A stretch of DNA of 64,000 nt from Mangrovibacterium sp041596335. Lineage in GTDB: Bacteria; Bacteroidota; Bacteroidia; Bacteroidales; Prolixibacteraceae. The number at the start of each line of letters is the position of its first letter. The stretch's first letter is position 1. Location: NCBI RefSeq assembly GCF_041596335.1, contig NZ_JBFHIT010000019.1, positions 10,644 to 74,643 of the forward strand. The letters are read 5' to 3'. The notes under the pieces were generated by a model. The model was not told where the DNA came from and searched no databases. It saw only the letters and a program-made list of their open reading frames with translations. The position numbers were made by a program, and so were the translations under genes. Below are positions 54,300 through 63,631 of the stretch, piece by piece.

Positions 54300-55202
54300 A
54301 TGCAACAACCAGCATTTCTGAAATCAGGAGACCGAATCCGAATTGTTTCACCAGCCGGAAAAGTTCAAGCGGAAAACATTTTACCTTCAGTGAAATTACT
54401 TGAAGAAGAAGGTTTTGAAATCTGTTGCGGAAAACATTTTCTGGAGAGTCATTTTCAGTTTGCGGGTACCGACCAGCAACGGTTACAAGATCTACAAAAA
54501 GCTCTGGATGATCCGAAATGCAAAGCAATTATTTGTTCTCGCGGTGGCTATGGCTCAATTCGAATTGCCGACCAACTTGATTTTTCGAAGTTCCGTAATA
54601 ACCCGAAATGGTTGGTTGGCTTCAGCGACATTACCGTGTTGCATGCGTTGTTTCAACGGGAAGGGTTTTGCAGCATCCACGGCCCAATGCCTTCTTTTTA
54701 TCTGAACGAAGGAAAGCCAACTGAAAGTTATAAACAACTTGTCCATCTGCTTCGAGGAAAAATACCTACCTACACGTTTACAAACCATCTTTCCACCCAA
54801 AAAAGCAAGGCCATTGGTGAATTATGCGGTGGAAACCTATCGATTTTATACAGCTTACTGGGTACTCCCTTTCAACCTGTAGTGAACGGTAGAATTCTCT
54901 TTATTGAAGATCTCTCGGAATATATGTACCACTTGGACAGAATGATGCACAACTTAAAATTTGCAGGCTTGCTGAAAGATTTAAAGGCATTGTTGGTTGG
55001 CAGTTTCACCGAAATGAAGGACAATGATTCTCCTTTCGGGCAATCGGTGGAACAAATCATTCTTGAGGCAGTACGCGAATACGATTACCCGGTTTATTTT
55101 AACTGCCCCTCTGGTCATATCGGCGAAAATATGCCACTTCTTTTTGGTCACACTTATTGCATCGATGAACAGGATGGCTTGATTCGTCTTTCACCGGTGT
55201 AA
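54300..55202 (+). CDS. LD-carboxypeptidase (peptidase S66)
   Basis: From the ATG at 54300 it has 300 residues; upstream in-frame codons overlap the neighbouring gene and are rejected. It has the S66 hallmarks RIRIVSPAGKV, ICSRGGYGSIRI, the nucleophile Ser in VGFSDITVLHA, the Glu in LFIEDLSEY and the His in PSGHIGENMPLLFG. The family (LdcA, MccF) cleaves L,D-peptide bonds, typically releasing D-Ala from murein tetrapeptides in the cytoplasm during cell-wall recycling. Confidence 0.93.
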   Translation: MQQPAFLKSGDRIRIVSPAGKVQAENILPSVKLLEEEGFEICCGKHFLESHFQFAGTDQQRLQDLQKALDDPKCKAIICSRGGYGSIRIADQLDFSKFRNNPKWLVGFSDITVLHALFQREGFCSIHGPMPSFYLNEGKPTESYKQLVHLLRGKIPTYTFTNHLSTQKSKAIGELCGGNLSILYSLLGTPFQPVVNGRILFIEDLSEYMYHLDRMMHNLKFAGLLKDLKALLVGSFTEMKDNDSPFGQSVEQIILEAVREYDYPVYFNCPSGHIGENMPLLFGHTYCIDEQDGLIRLSPV

Positions 55203-55228
55203 AAACAAAAGTTCAGTCCGGTTTTAAA

Positions 55229-56200
55229 TTATTGCTTTATTTGATCCAGGTAGGCGATTGTTTCGCGGATCCCTTTTTCATACGAGGTGGGCTCGAAATT
55301 GAAGAAAGTATTGAATTTAGTAGAATCGAAATGGTAATCCATCTCCTGCTGAAAGACCAGTTCATACACTTCAGTCAACGTTATATCAAAATACCCCATT
55401 GTTTTCAGAACCCATTTGGGCACCAGCATCGTCCTTGGATCCACGTTTATTTGAGAAGAAAGTAACTGAACCCATTCTTCTCCTGTTGGGCCGGGGCTAA
55501 ATGTTGGCAAATGCCAAACCTGATTACATGCTCTGGGATCGTCCGCTAATTGCCTAAGCGCTTTTGCGCAATCCAAGGTATAGGTGAACGAATGTGGCTG
55601 AGTTAAACTTCCCATCCATTGGGCTTTTTTACCTTTTCTCAAATTCTTAATCATCAGCAAATACAGCAAACTCGATTGAACAGAATAAGGTCCATACAAA
55701 TCGGAAGCCCGGCCGATGATTGCCCGCATAGATACTTTACTCATTTCCGACTCTAACTGACGAGCGATTGTTGCCCGGATTTCACCCTTTTTACTGCATG
55801 GATTATATGGCGTTTGCTCCGTCATCTTCCCTTCAACACGACCATACATATACACATTGTCAAAAAAAATCAGCAAGCTATCTTCTTTGTAACAAGCCTC
55901 AATTACATGATTCATAATCCTTGGCCACCGCTCTTTCCATATCTCATATCGATAGGGCAGGCCGGCGCACAAGTATACGACATCAGAGCCTTCTACAGCT
56001 CTCAATGTATCGCCAAGCGAAGTCAGGTCTCCCTTTACCGAAGTTGCACCAGGCATGCTAAAACCACTGCGCGACATTAACTTAACTTTTTGATTGTGAG
56101 CCAGTAGTTCGTTTGCCAAACTAACGCCAATCGCACCTCCGGCACCTAAAATCGTATGCCTTTTTATAGCTCCTCCTTGAAACGCTTTTCCCATTTTCAT
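55229..56200 (-). CDS. NAD-dependent epimerase/dehydratase-family protein
   Basis: This 323-residue extended SDR has the cofactor motif LGAGGAIGVSLANELL near residue 20 and VVYLCAGLPY. The active-site Tyr lies in NVYMYGRVEG, with the rest (RASDLYGPYSVQSSLLY, HSFTYTLDCAKAL) matching nucleoside-diphosphate-sugar epimerase-like proteins. The Lys of the Tyr-x-x-x-Lys pair is not in the usual place, so it could be a reductase or a non-epimerase relative. Substrate unknown. Confidence 0.8.
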   Translation of the reverse strand: MKMGKAFQGGAIKRHTILGAGGAIGVSLANELLAHNQKVKLMSRSGFSMPGATSVKGDLTSLGDTLRAVEGSDVVYLCAGLPYRYEIWKERWPRIMNHVIEACYKEDSLLIFFDNVYMYGRVEGKMTEQTPYNPCSKKGEIRATIARQLESEMSKVSMRAIIGRASDLYGPYSVQSSLLYLLMIKNLRKGKKAQWMGSLTQPHSFTYTLDCAKALRQLADDPRACNQVWHLPTFSPGPTGEEWVQLLSSQINVDPRTMLVPKWVLKTMGYFDITLTEVYELVFQQEMDYHFDSTKFNTFFNFEPTSYEKGIRETIAYLDQIKQ

Positions 56201-56284
56201 TCGATGTATGTTTTCATCCTGTTGATTAACATTTAGAAATTTTATTCACCTTAGAGCTGAGCGGTTATATGCATTAAATACAAC

Positions 56285-59200
56285 TCAAATTTCCGTTTCC
56301 GATGCTTTCTTCCTCCCTTCAACCCACATATAAATGGTAGGCAAAACCAACAACGTAAGCAAAGTTGAAGTAATTAGACCTCCAATAACGACAGTCGCCA
56401 AAGGTCGTTGGACCTCGGAACCAGGTCCTGAGTTAAAAGCCATGGGAATGAAACCCAAACTTGCAACCAAAGCCGTCATCAAAACCGGACGTAACCGATC
56501 GGCAGAACCATTAATTACCACCTTTTTCAGTGGATCGGGACTATGTTTTCGAAGCTCGTTGATGTGATCGAGTAAAACAATCCCGTTGAGTACGGCAACA
56601 CCAAACAAAGCCACAAAGCCAATGCTCGCTGAAACCGATAAGTACATGCCTCGCATCCAGAGAAGGAACACTCCGCCAGACATCGCAAATGGTAAATTGA
56701 GTAATATTATCATTGCAAAACGCATACTGCCGAAATTGAGGTACAACAAACCTAGGATAATGAAAAGCGAAAGCGGAACAACCAATAGCAGATGGTTCAT
56801 GGCGCGACGTTGGTTTTCGAACGTTCCTCCAAATTCAAGAAAATAGCCGGGCGGCACATCAGCTTTATCATCGATGGCTTTCTGCAAATTAGCCACATAG
56901 GTGCCAATATCAATATTTTTAATATTGACTCCAACAATCAACCGGCGCCATCCGTTTTCGCGTTGAATTTCACGAGGCCCCTCTTGAGCTATAATTTTGC
57001 TCACCCGTTTTAGTGGGATAAACTGTCCGTTAGCCAAATAAACCGGTATCTCCTGAATTTGCTGTAGCTGTTCACGAATCTCTTTTGGATAACGAACCAA
57101 AATATCGAAACGACGCTGCCCCTCGTAGACTTGTCCGGCCACCTGGCCACCAATACCTGCTTCAATTACTTGTTGCACTTCGTCGACATTTAATCCGAAC
57201 GAAGCCACTGCTTCACGGTCAATTTCGATTGTCAAATAGGGTTGCCCAATAGGCTGCTCTACAAAATGATTATCCGTTCCAGTCATTCCGGCAGCTATTT
57301 GAGATATTGATTCACCAATCCGATTCAGTTCATCCAGATCTTCACCGTAAATTTTCACAGCTACATCTGACTTTACACCACTCGTCAGTTCATCGACCCG
57401 CATAGCTATTGGCTGCGTAAAGTTGTATGCCAAACCCGGTTCTGTTTTAAGATAGGGTTCGATTTTGGCAATGAGGTCTTCTTTATCAATGCCTTTTCGC
57501 CATTCTTTCGGATCTTTCAACACAATCCAGATATCAGTTTGGTGCACCCCCATCCAATCGTTCGCTAAATCGGACCGTCCGGTTTTAGGAACTACCGTTT
57601 TGATTTCAGGAATGCTCTTCATAAGCTGACCTGCCAGCCAATTAGCATTTTCGATCGATTCTTCCAGTGTAACCGATGGCATGCGAACCTGTTCTACCAA
57701 AATTGAACCTTCCTCGAGTTCGGGCAAAAACTCACTTCCGAGTCGAAACATAACCCCAACTGAAAACACAAATAACAGCAAAGCCGACAACAGCACAATC
57801 AGGCGCTTTTTCATGTGCCATTCCAACAACCACAGGTATCGAGGCTTCAACCAATCGATTAAATAATTACGACGCACCTTCACTCCACGGTGAAATATTA
57901 AAGATGAAATAGCTGGGATGAAAACCAACGCCAGCAAAAGAGACCCGAATACTGCAGCAGCAACTGTTATAGCCATTGGTCGGTATAAAATACCTTCCAT
58001 CCCGCTAAAGGTCATAATGGGTACATATACCAAAAGAATAATGAGCACTCCAAAAAAAATTGGCCGGGCAACTTGTTTAGCCGCCGAAACAATAATATCA
58101 TCCTGCTTATCATCTGGATTTCGTGTCTGCAAGCGGTGTACAATATTTTCAATCATTACTACTGAACCATCAACAACCATCCCGAAGTCGATGGCCCCCA
58201 AACTCATAAGATTAGCCGCCAGGCCAAACTCGCGCATACCAATAAAAGCGAACAACATAGACAGCGGTATTACCATCGCAACGATAAGAGCTCCTGAAAT
58301 TTCGCCCAATAATAAAAGCAACACCACAATCACTAAAAAACCACCTTCCATGAGGTTTGTCTGAATAGTTCCCGTAGTTCGTTTAATCAGATCCGATTGG
58401 TCGTAAAACTTTTCAATTTGGACACCTTCAGGCAGATTTTTATTAACCGATTCAATTTTCGATTCTATGTCAGCAATCACCTCGCGTCCGTTACCTCCAC
58501 GCAGCATCATCACAATTCCTGTTACAACTTCGCCTTGTCCATCTCGGGTAACTCCCCCTTGCCGAATTTGTGTCCCAATTTCAACATCGGCCACATCCTG
58601 TATAAACACCGGTGTATTGTCTCGTTTCGCAACAACAATATTCAGAATGTCCTCTTTTTTATTGATTTGTCCAAACCCGCGCACAATGTATTGCTCCCGA
58701 TTGTGTACGAGATAGTTCCCCCCCGATACAGAGTTATTTTTTGCTATAGCATCAATAATATCCTGGATATTGATACGATACATGCGCATTTTTCCGGGCT
58801 GAATAAGCACATCGTATTGTTTTACAAAACCACCAAAAGAGTTGATTTCAGTGACTCCTTTTACCACTTTCAACTGCGGGGCAATCATCCAGTCTTGTAT
58901 TTCACGCAGCTCGGTCAGTGAATAATTTTCGCCCTTCACCTGATACTGGTAAATTTCGCCAAGAGCAGTTGAAATCGGCCCCAACTGCGGTGCAGAGACA
59001 TCGGCAGGCAGTTCATCAGAAATGGATTGAAGCCGCTGGCTTACCATTTGCCTAGCAAAAAAGATGTCGGTATTTTCCTGAAATTCGATCGTTACAGCTG
59101 ACAAACCAAACTGCGATATCGAACGAACCTCTTTTACATCGGGTAGACCATTCATCGCTGTCTCAATAGGATAACTAACCAACTTCTCCACATCATAGGG

Positions 59201-59371
59201 CGAATAGCGGCCAGCCTTCGTGATTACCAATACCTGCACCGGCGTAACATCGGGCAACGAATTGATTGGAATTTGCAGAAGCGAATACCCACCGGCTGCT
59301 GCCATTAGAAGAACCAGCGATAAAGCGACAAACTTTTGGCGAACGGAGAATTGAATAACTTGGTTAAGCAT
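56285..59371 (-). CDS. Heavy-metal efflux RND transporter (CzcA type)
   Basis: This 1028-residue inner-membrane pump has the HME-RND start FVALSLVLLMAAAGGYSLLQIPINSLPDVTPVQVLV, twelve membrane helices and two large periplasmic loops. TM4 reads LGAIDFGMVVDGSVVMIEN. The DFG...VDG pattern is that of CzcA-like exporters of divalent ions (Zn, Co, Cd, Ni) rather than the Cu/Ag-specific CusA form. It is the last gene of a TolC-adaptor-pump operon with gaps of 10-15 bp, forming a tripartite complex through the envelope. Metal specificity is inferred from one motif. Confidence 0.94.
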   Translation of the reverse strand: MLNQVIQFSVRQKFVALSLVLLMAAAGGYSLLQIPINSLPDVTPVQVLVITKAGRYSPYDVEKLVSYPIETAMNGLPDVKEVRSISQFGLSAVTIEFQENTDIFFARQMVSQRLQSISDELPADVSAPQLGPISTALGEIYQYQVKGENYSLTELREIQDWMIAPQLKVVKGVTEINSFGGFVKQYDVLIQPGKMRMYRINIQDIIDAIAKNNSVSGGNYLVHNREQYIVRGFGQINKKEDILNIVVAKRDNTPVFIQDVADVEIGTQIRQGGVTRDGQGEVVTGIVMMLRGGNGREVIADIESKIESVNKNLPEGVQIEKFYDQSDLIKRTTGTIQTNLMEGGFLVIVVLLLLLGEISGALIVAMVIPLSMLFAFIGMREFGLAANLMSLGAIDFGMVVDGSVVMIENIVHRLQTRNPDDKQDDIIVSAAKQVARPIFFGVLIILLVYVPIMTFSGMEGILYRPMAITVAAAVFGSLLLALVFIPAISSLIFHRGVKVRRNYLIDWLKPRYLWLLEWHMKKRLIVLLSALLLFVFSVGVMFRLGSEFLPELEEGSILVEQVRMPSVTLEESIENANWLAGQLMKSIPEIKTVVPKTGRSDLANDWMGVHQTDIWIVLKDPKEWRKGIDKEDLIAKIEPYLKTEPGLAYNFTQPIAMRVDELTSGVKSDVAVKIYGEDLDELNRIGESISQIAAGMTGTDNHFVEQPIGQPYLTIEIDREAVASFGLNVDEVQQVIEAGIGGQVAGQVYEGQRRFDILVRYPKEIREQLQQIQEIPVYLANGQFIPLKRVSKIIAQEGPREIQRENGWRRLIVGVNIKNIDIGTYVANLQKAIDDKADVPPGYFLEFGGTFENQRRAMNHLLLVVPLSLFIILGLLYLNFGSMRFAMIILLNLPFAMSGGVFLLWMRGMYLSVSASIGFVALFGVAVLNGIVLLDHINELRKHSPDPLKKVVINGSADRLRPVLMTALVASLGFIPMAFNSGPGSEVQRPLATVVIGGLITSTLLTLLVLPTIYMWVEGRKKASETEI

Positions 59372-59385
59372 GGTATGATTTTGAT

Positions 59386-60582
59386 TTATTCTTCTGAAAT
59401 CAACTCGTAACGTGAAAGTGCTTTTAGGCTGAAGACTTGCGAAATGGCAACTTCTTCTTTTTCGTTCATCCCATTGCGCACAATAGCATATTGATCGTGA
59501 ATCTCTGCAATTTCAATAAATCGCTTCTCATAGACTGCATCGTCGTTTTTTACAAAGACGACAGCCTCATTTCCATCGTATGTTATAGCTTTAAGCGGAA
59601 TCGCAAAAACTTCGACAGCAGAGCTGGTACTGATCTCGATCCGAACATTTTCACCTGGTTTTGGCCAGTTGTTTTTAGGAGCAACCTCAATGTTGACCAC
59701 AACAGACCGGTTCTGTTCATCTAAACCCGGATTGATTGACGAGACTATAGCCATCAATTTATTTTGCTCATCATCGCGGCGCGAAATCCGAACTGTGTCA
59801 CCGGCTCGCACAAACCTGGAATCTTCAGGACTCAAATAGCCTTTCACCAGAACTTTCTGCAGATCTATAATTCTTCCCAGTGTTTCATAGGCATTAACCG
59901 ACTGACCTAATTCAACGTTTAGCCGATCCAAACTGCCGGAAATTGGTGCATAAATCTTCAAACTCGGATCAATCTGCTCTGCCGAACTCATTGCCTCGAT
60001 TTCATGATCCGGGATCCCAATGGCTTTTAACTTTGCCACAGAAGCAATGCTTGCCGTCCGGGCTCGTTGATAATCAGACAGCGCCTGATCGAGTTCCGAT
60101 TTGGAGCTGATCGTTTGCTCGACTAGCTGCTTCATACGCTCCATGCGGCTAGTTTGAAATTTTTCGTCGGCTTTAGCTTGCAGATATTCAGAAATCAAAT
60201 TCCCAAAAACCAAACTTTCAAATTTGAACAGTTCCTGACCCTTCCGAACAAGCTGCCCTTCACGAACTAATATCGCACTTACACGTCCGTCAATCGGAGT
60301 ACTTAAAATACTGACATGGTTTGTTGCCGGAAAAACGACAGCTGACGCCAAAATACTGTAATTTTTCACTGCGCTCGATACCTTCCGGGTCTCGATATTC
60401 AATTCATTCATTTCTTTTTCCGAAAGATGAATGATCAGTTTTCCGGCTTGCTTACCAGAGACCGAAGGCGGGGTTTCCTGAATCTCGGTTGCTGACTCTT
60501 TTGGGTCCTTCCCCGAAGAACAAGCAACCATTACGGCCAATAAGAAGAAAGCTCCCAAATAGATGTATAGGCATTTTTTCAT
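59386..60582 (-). CDS. RND efflux periplasmic adaptor (membrane fusion protein), lipoprotein
   Basis: This 398-residue protein starts with a lipoprotein signal ending AVMVACSSGKD. A lipoyl-type hairpin domain (PIDGRVSAILVREGQLVRKGQELF), a coiled-coil hairpin (about 130-200) and beta-barrel domains (APISGSLDRLNVELGQSVNAYETLG) follow. It links the RND pump to the TolC-like outer-membrane channel encoded 10 bp upstream. No long His/Met-rich metal-binding N-terminus is present. Confidence 0.92.
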   Translation of the reverse strand: MKKCLYIYLGAFFLLAVMVACSSGKDPKESATEIQETPPSVSGKQAGKLIIHLSEKEMNELNIETRKVSSAVKNYSILASAVVFPATNHVSILSTPIDGRVSAILVREGQLVRKGQELFKFESLVFGNLISEYLQAKADEKFQTSRMERMKQLVEQTISSKSELDQALSDYQRARTASIASVAKLKAIGIPDHEIEAMSSAEQIDPSLKIYAPISGSLDRLNVELGQSVNAYETLGRIIDLQKVLVKGYLSPEDSRFVRAGDTVRISRRDDEQNKLMAIVSSINPGLDEQNRSVVVNIEVAPKNNWPKPGENVRIEISTSSAVEVFAIPLKAITYDGNEAVVFVKNDDAVYEKRFIEIAEIHDQYAIVRNGMNEKEEVAISQVFSLKALSRYELISEE

Positions 60583-60592
60583 GGTAACGGGA

Positions 60593-61828
60593 TTAATAAA
60601 CTAATTCAACGTTGAGATATTTTTCAAGCTGTACCAATTGCAAATAGAAGTCGTGTAGAGCTTCCAGGTAAGCGTTTTGATTTTTAAGATAGGTTTGCTG
60701 CGAAAGAATCAGATTCATCAAATCAATTTCCCCCAATCGGTAAGCTTCTAGGCTTAACTGCTGCAAACGAGCTGATTTCGCACTTATAGTTGTGTTGTAT
60801 CGATCAATGACCTGTTTACTGGTAACGTAACCATGCCAGGCTTGTTCTATTCGCTCTTTCATCTCTTGCTCAATTCCTTTTTGTTGCCATTCAACTTCGG
60901 TTTGTCGGGCCTCGGCCATTTTTATTTCTCCACGTTGTTCAAAAGGTAACCAGATCGGAATACTCAACCCAAGTTCAAAACCATTGTATTTGTAGCCGTT
61001 ACCATAATTTTGTTTGTACAGATTAAATCGAATATCAGGCAAAATATTGCTCTTAGCTTCTCTGATTTTATTTTGAGCCGCCTCAAATTCTGCCATGGCG
61101 GCCAAATATTCAGGTTGCTCGTGCAACACCGAGAGCGCGGTAATCTGACTAACCTCAACATCCTCATTTTTCAGGGTGTCTGAAAACTGAATGCTATAGT
61201 CGATTTCCGGGATTTTAAGCCCCATCACACGAAATAAACTGTACCTCCCGATGTGTAGCATCCGTTCAGCTTCACTCTGGAAATTCTCAGCCTCCGCCAA
61301 TTGCAATTCAGCTTTTATGAGGTCGATTCCGTTACCCATTCCGGTTTCAAACTTTGTGTAGACTGCATTATAAAGTTCATCAGCCAAAACCTTTTGCTGC
61401 TTCCCAAGTTCCTTAAGATGCAGAGCGTAAAGAATGTCGATATAGCGCGATTTTACTTCCGCCCTAATGTCATTTCGCCGGGCTTGTATTTGATAGGCCA
61501 TCGCTCGGGTCTCGTGCTGAAGTGCCTTCATGCGATAGATTGTAGTTAACGGAAAATCGAACGTTTGCGATACAGTCCATCGCCTTTCTTCAAAAGGCTT
61601 AACCGCCGAACTGCTCATTCCTTCTTCGAAGTAACTAATCTCGGGAGCTTCAATACCGGTAAGTGTGCGCCAGGCATCGCGCTTTTGTTCCATAATAGCC
61701 TTCGATTGATTGAGCATCGCATTGTTGGCAAAAGCGGAATCAACAGACGCCTGAAGCGTTATCAATTTTTCCTGTCCAATGGCGAAAACAGGAATGCAGA
61801 AAAAAAATAGAAGTAAAGTCTTAGTCAT
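60593..61828 (-). CDS. TolC-family outer-membrane efflux protein
   Basis: From the ATG at 61828 it has 411 residues with a clean signal peptide (MTKTLLLFFFCIPVFAIGQ); the longer frame from 61888 hides it. The mature part has the two OEP repeats of long helices with LQASVDSAFANNAMLNQSKA at the start, typical of TolC/CusC channels. It is the first gene of the metal-efflux operon; a -7-like AACATTTG lies upstream. It forms the outer-membrane exit duct. Confidence 0.92.
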   Translation of the reverse strand: MTKTLLLFFFCIPVFAIGQEKLITLQASVDSAFANNAMLNQSKAIMEQKRDAWRTLTGIEAPEISYFEEGMSSSAVKPFEERRWTVSQTFDFPLTTIYRMKALQHETRAMAYQIQARRNDIRAEVKSRYIDILYALHLKELGKQQKVLADELYNAVYTKFETGMGNGIDLIKAELQLAEAENFQSEAERMLHIGRYSLFRVMGLKIPEIDYSIQFSDTLKNEDVEVSQITALSVLHEQPEYLAAMAEFEAAQNKIREAKSNILPDIRFNLYKQNYGNGYKYNGFELGLSIPIWLPFEQRGEIKMAEARQTEVEWQQKGIEQEMKERIEQAWHGYVTSKQVIDRYNTTISAKSARLQQLSLEAYRLGEIDLMNLILSQQTYLKNQNAYLEALHDFYLQLVQLEKYLNVELVY

Positions 61829-61902
61829 GATGCTTATTTGAAACAAATGTTCGATAAAAGAACAAAACAACAATTGAAAAGTTTTCATTTCAATTTACAA
61901 CA

Positions 61903-61933
61903 TTTGATTCATACCTTAAATCAGTTAACTTTC
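61903..61933 (+). promoter_or_regulatory. Promoter of yraN
   Basis: TTTG (61903-61906), a 19-nt spacer, then TAACTTTC (61926-61933) give a near-consensus Bacteroidota promoter 20 nt before the ATG. Confidence 0.55.
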
Positions 61934-61952
61934 AATTTCGAAATAGTTCAAT

Positions 61953-62315
61953 ATGACAAAACAAAAAGAAGTCGGTGATAAAGGAGAAGATATTGCTCGC
62001 CAATACTTACAAAAACTGGGATACACCATCCTGGCAACAAACTGGCATTTCCACCATTATGAAATTGATATAATTGCGAAAGATGGAGATGAGTTGGTTA
62101 TTGTTGAAGTAAAATCACGAAGCAGTCGAAACTGGGAACATCCAAGCGAAGCGGTTGGCAAACGAAAAATTCGATTCCTGATTGAAGCCGCAGAAGCCTA
62201 TATTTTCAAATCGGACAGCCACTGTGATACCCGTTTCGACGTGATCGCCATTATTTTTCAAGGAGATACCTACGAATTGGAACATTACAAAGACGCCTTT
62301 TATCCGACCGCCTGA
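61953..62315 (+). CDS. yraN: YraN/UPF0102 family nuclease-fold protein
   Basis: This 120-residue protein has GDKGEDIARQYLQKLGYTILATNWHF, then the restriction-endonuclease-like core EIDIIAKDGDELVIVEVKSRSS (the D-ExK pattern of PD-(D/E)xK nucleases) and GKRKIRFLIEAAEAY. The family is widespread and linked to DNA metabolism, with unproven function. Small downstream genes are close by. Confidence 0.9.
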   Translation: MTKQKEVGDKGEDIARQYLQKLGYTILATNWHFHHYEIDIIAKDGDELVIVEVKSRSSRNWEHPSEAVGKRKIRFLIEAAEAYIFKSDSHCDTRFDVIAIIFQGDTYELEHYKDAFYPTA

Positions 62316-62324
62316 ATAAATCTT

Positions 62325-62332
62325 TATTTTTG
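62325..62332 (+). promoter_or_regulatory. -7 promoter box 4 nt before the YjbR start
   Basis: TATTTTTG matches TAnnTTTG exactly and ends only 4 nt before the ATG, so transcription would begin at or next to the start codon (leaderless mRNA). No ideal -33 element is present. Confidence 0.45.
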
Positions 62333-62336
62333 CACC

Positions 62337-62690
62337 ATGAACATTGAAGAACTACGCGAATATTGTATCTCAAAAAAGGGAACTTCTGAAGGTTTTCCAT
62401 TCGATGAAACGACTCTTGTTTTTAAGGTCATGGGGAAAATGTTTGCGCTAACAAATATTGAGGGAGACCTAAGTGTCAATTTAAAATGTGACCCGGAAAA
62501 GGCAATCGAGCAGCGAGAGAAGTTCCCCTGTGTTCTACCTGGATATCATATGAGTAAGATTCATTGGAACACTGTTCGGATTGACGGAACGGTAGGCGAC
62601 CAGCAAATCAAATACTGGATCGATGATTCCTACGAATTAATCGTTGCTAAATTGACAAAAAAACAAAAAGACGAATTAGGAAAACTTTAA
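62337..62690 (+). CDS. MmcQ/YjbR family protein
   Basis: This 117-residue protein begins NIEELREYCISKKGTSEGFPFDETTLVFKVMGKMFALTNIEG and continues LSVNLKCDPEKAIEQRE, PGYHMSKIHWNTV and WIDDSYELIVAKL. This is the complete MmcQ/YjbR pattern, a CyaY-like double-wing fold suggested to bind DNA. Role unknown. It may be made from a leaderless mRNA. Confidence 0.9.
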   Translation: MNIEELREYCISKKGTSEGFPFDETTLVFKVMGKMFALTNIEGDLSVNLKCDPEKAIEQREKFPCVLPGYHMSKIHWNTVRIDGTVGDQQIKYWIDDSYELIVAKLTKKQKDELGKL

Positions 62691-62699
62691 TCATCCATC

Positions 62700-62906
62700 A
62701 TGATCGAATTTAAATTGACATCGGAATATATTGAATTGATAAAACTACTGAAGCTACTTCATTTAGTTGAATCAGGAGGCCAGGCAAAGCTATTTGTCGA
62801 GGACGGATTTGTAACCTTAAATGGTGAAACTGAATTCCGAAAACGAGCTAAAATTCGCGTTGGTGATGTGCTCGAATTCAACGATCAGCAGATTCTTATA
62901 AAATAA
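62700..62906 (+). CDS. Small S4-domain RNA-binding protein (YbcJ-like)
   Basis: This 68-residue stand-alone S4 domain reads YIELIKLLKLLHLVESGGQAKLFVEDGFVTLNGETEFRKRAKIRVGDVLEF, with the helix-loop-strand RNA-binding core and the usual VNG-like LNGE turn. YbcJ-type proteins probably bind structured RNA, such as ribosomal or tRNA elements. It starts 9 bp after the YjbR gene and its stop lies 3 bp before the repeated element. Confidence 0.88.
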   Translation: MIEFKLTSEYIELIKLLKLLHLVESGGQAKLFVEDGFVTLNGETEFRKRAKIRVGDVLEFNDQQILIK

Positions 62907-63010
62907 TCAAGCCGACAGGAATCTGTCGGCTTGGAATGCTTGTGCGCTTAAGAGTGGAATGAAAGAGAAAAATAAAACTGGTTTAACTATACGTGGTATA
63001 TTCTAAAAGC
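62900..63010 (-). ncRNA. Candidate small RNA, array copy 1
   Basis: On the minus strand, TTG (63046-63044), 21 nt, and TAACTTTG (63022-63015) form a consensus promoter, with an alternative TTG at 16-nt spacing. The predicted RNA begins near 63010, has a 5' hairpin TATAC-CAC-GTATA (63000-62988), a pyrimidine-rich unpaired middle (TTTTATTTTTCTCTTTC) and ends with GCCGACAG-loop-CTGTCGGC (62930-62911) followed by TTGATTATTTT. The tail overlaps the end of the S4 gene on the other strand. No start codon with a usable frame was found in it. Confidence 0.6.
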
Positions 63011-63137
63011 ATAACAAAGTTAAGCCACCGAGGCTATTCAAAGCAAGTTTATTTGGACTAATTATGCCAATTCCTGATTCGAGTGTTCAAACCCTTAGTA
63101 TCAGCAAATGGATGCACCTTATCGATGATTGAAACAA

Positions 63138-63402
63138 TTATCGTTGAATACATTGACCTAAAAAAACGAAGTTTTTGATTGATCGCAACGTCTGCACCTT
63201 TAAGAAAGCTCTTACCACATCAGCTGAATCCATCAACGCCAAAATCAAAGCATTCGAACCATGTTCTGGAGGGGCGAAAAACGTTTGCTTGCTCCTTGTC
63301 AGATCAACTGGAATTAAAAACAAACAGCATTGCCGATTGATCAGATTATAGCTACCCAGAATGGTTTCTGATCTTACAATCTCAATCTTTTCAAAAAGAA
63401 AG
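63138..63402 (+). pseudogene. Transposase 3'-end remnant, spacer 1
   Basis: Reading plus-strand frame from about 63178 gives TTSAESINAKIKAF (63217-63255), followed after a frameshift by RTMFWRG, matching the C-terminal motif (N)ASAES-NAKIKAFR--RGV of ISAon1-type (ISL3-like) transposases common in Bacteroidota. Stops and frame changes surround it, and no 5' portion is present. A 61-codon minus-strand frame (63138-63323) is its antisense shadow. Confidence 0.6.
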
Positions 63403-63504
63403 AAGCCGACAGGAATCTGTCGGCTTGGAATGCTTGTGCGCTTAAGAGTGGAATGAAAGAGAAAAATAAAACTGGTTTAACTATACGTGGTATATTCTAA
63501 AAGC
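63392..63504 (-). ncRNA. Candidate small RNA, array copy 2
   Basis: Identical core to copy 1. The -7 box TAACTTTG is at 63516-63509 and TTG lies at 21-nt (63540-63538) and 16-nt spacing although the surrounding bases differ from copy 1, so promoter geometry is conserved. The terminator hairpin (63424-63405) is followed by TTCTTTCTTTTT on the minus strand, a better T-run than copy 1. Confidence 0.65.
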
Positions 63505-63631
63505 ATAACAAAGTTACGCTACCGAAGCCATTCAAGTCAAGCCAATTTCAACTAATTATGCCAATACCTGATTCGGGTGTTCAAACCCTAATCTTCAGCA
63601 AACAGACATACCTTATCGATGATTGAAATAA

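Noticed and set aside
63138..63323. 61- and 60-codon minus-strand frames in the two spacers (also 63632-63814) that align with each other and end in CIQR
   Set aside because: They are antisense to the transposase remnants. Their similarity follows from spacer homology, and replacements are not concentrated at silent positions, so a conserved small protein family is not supported.
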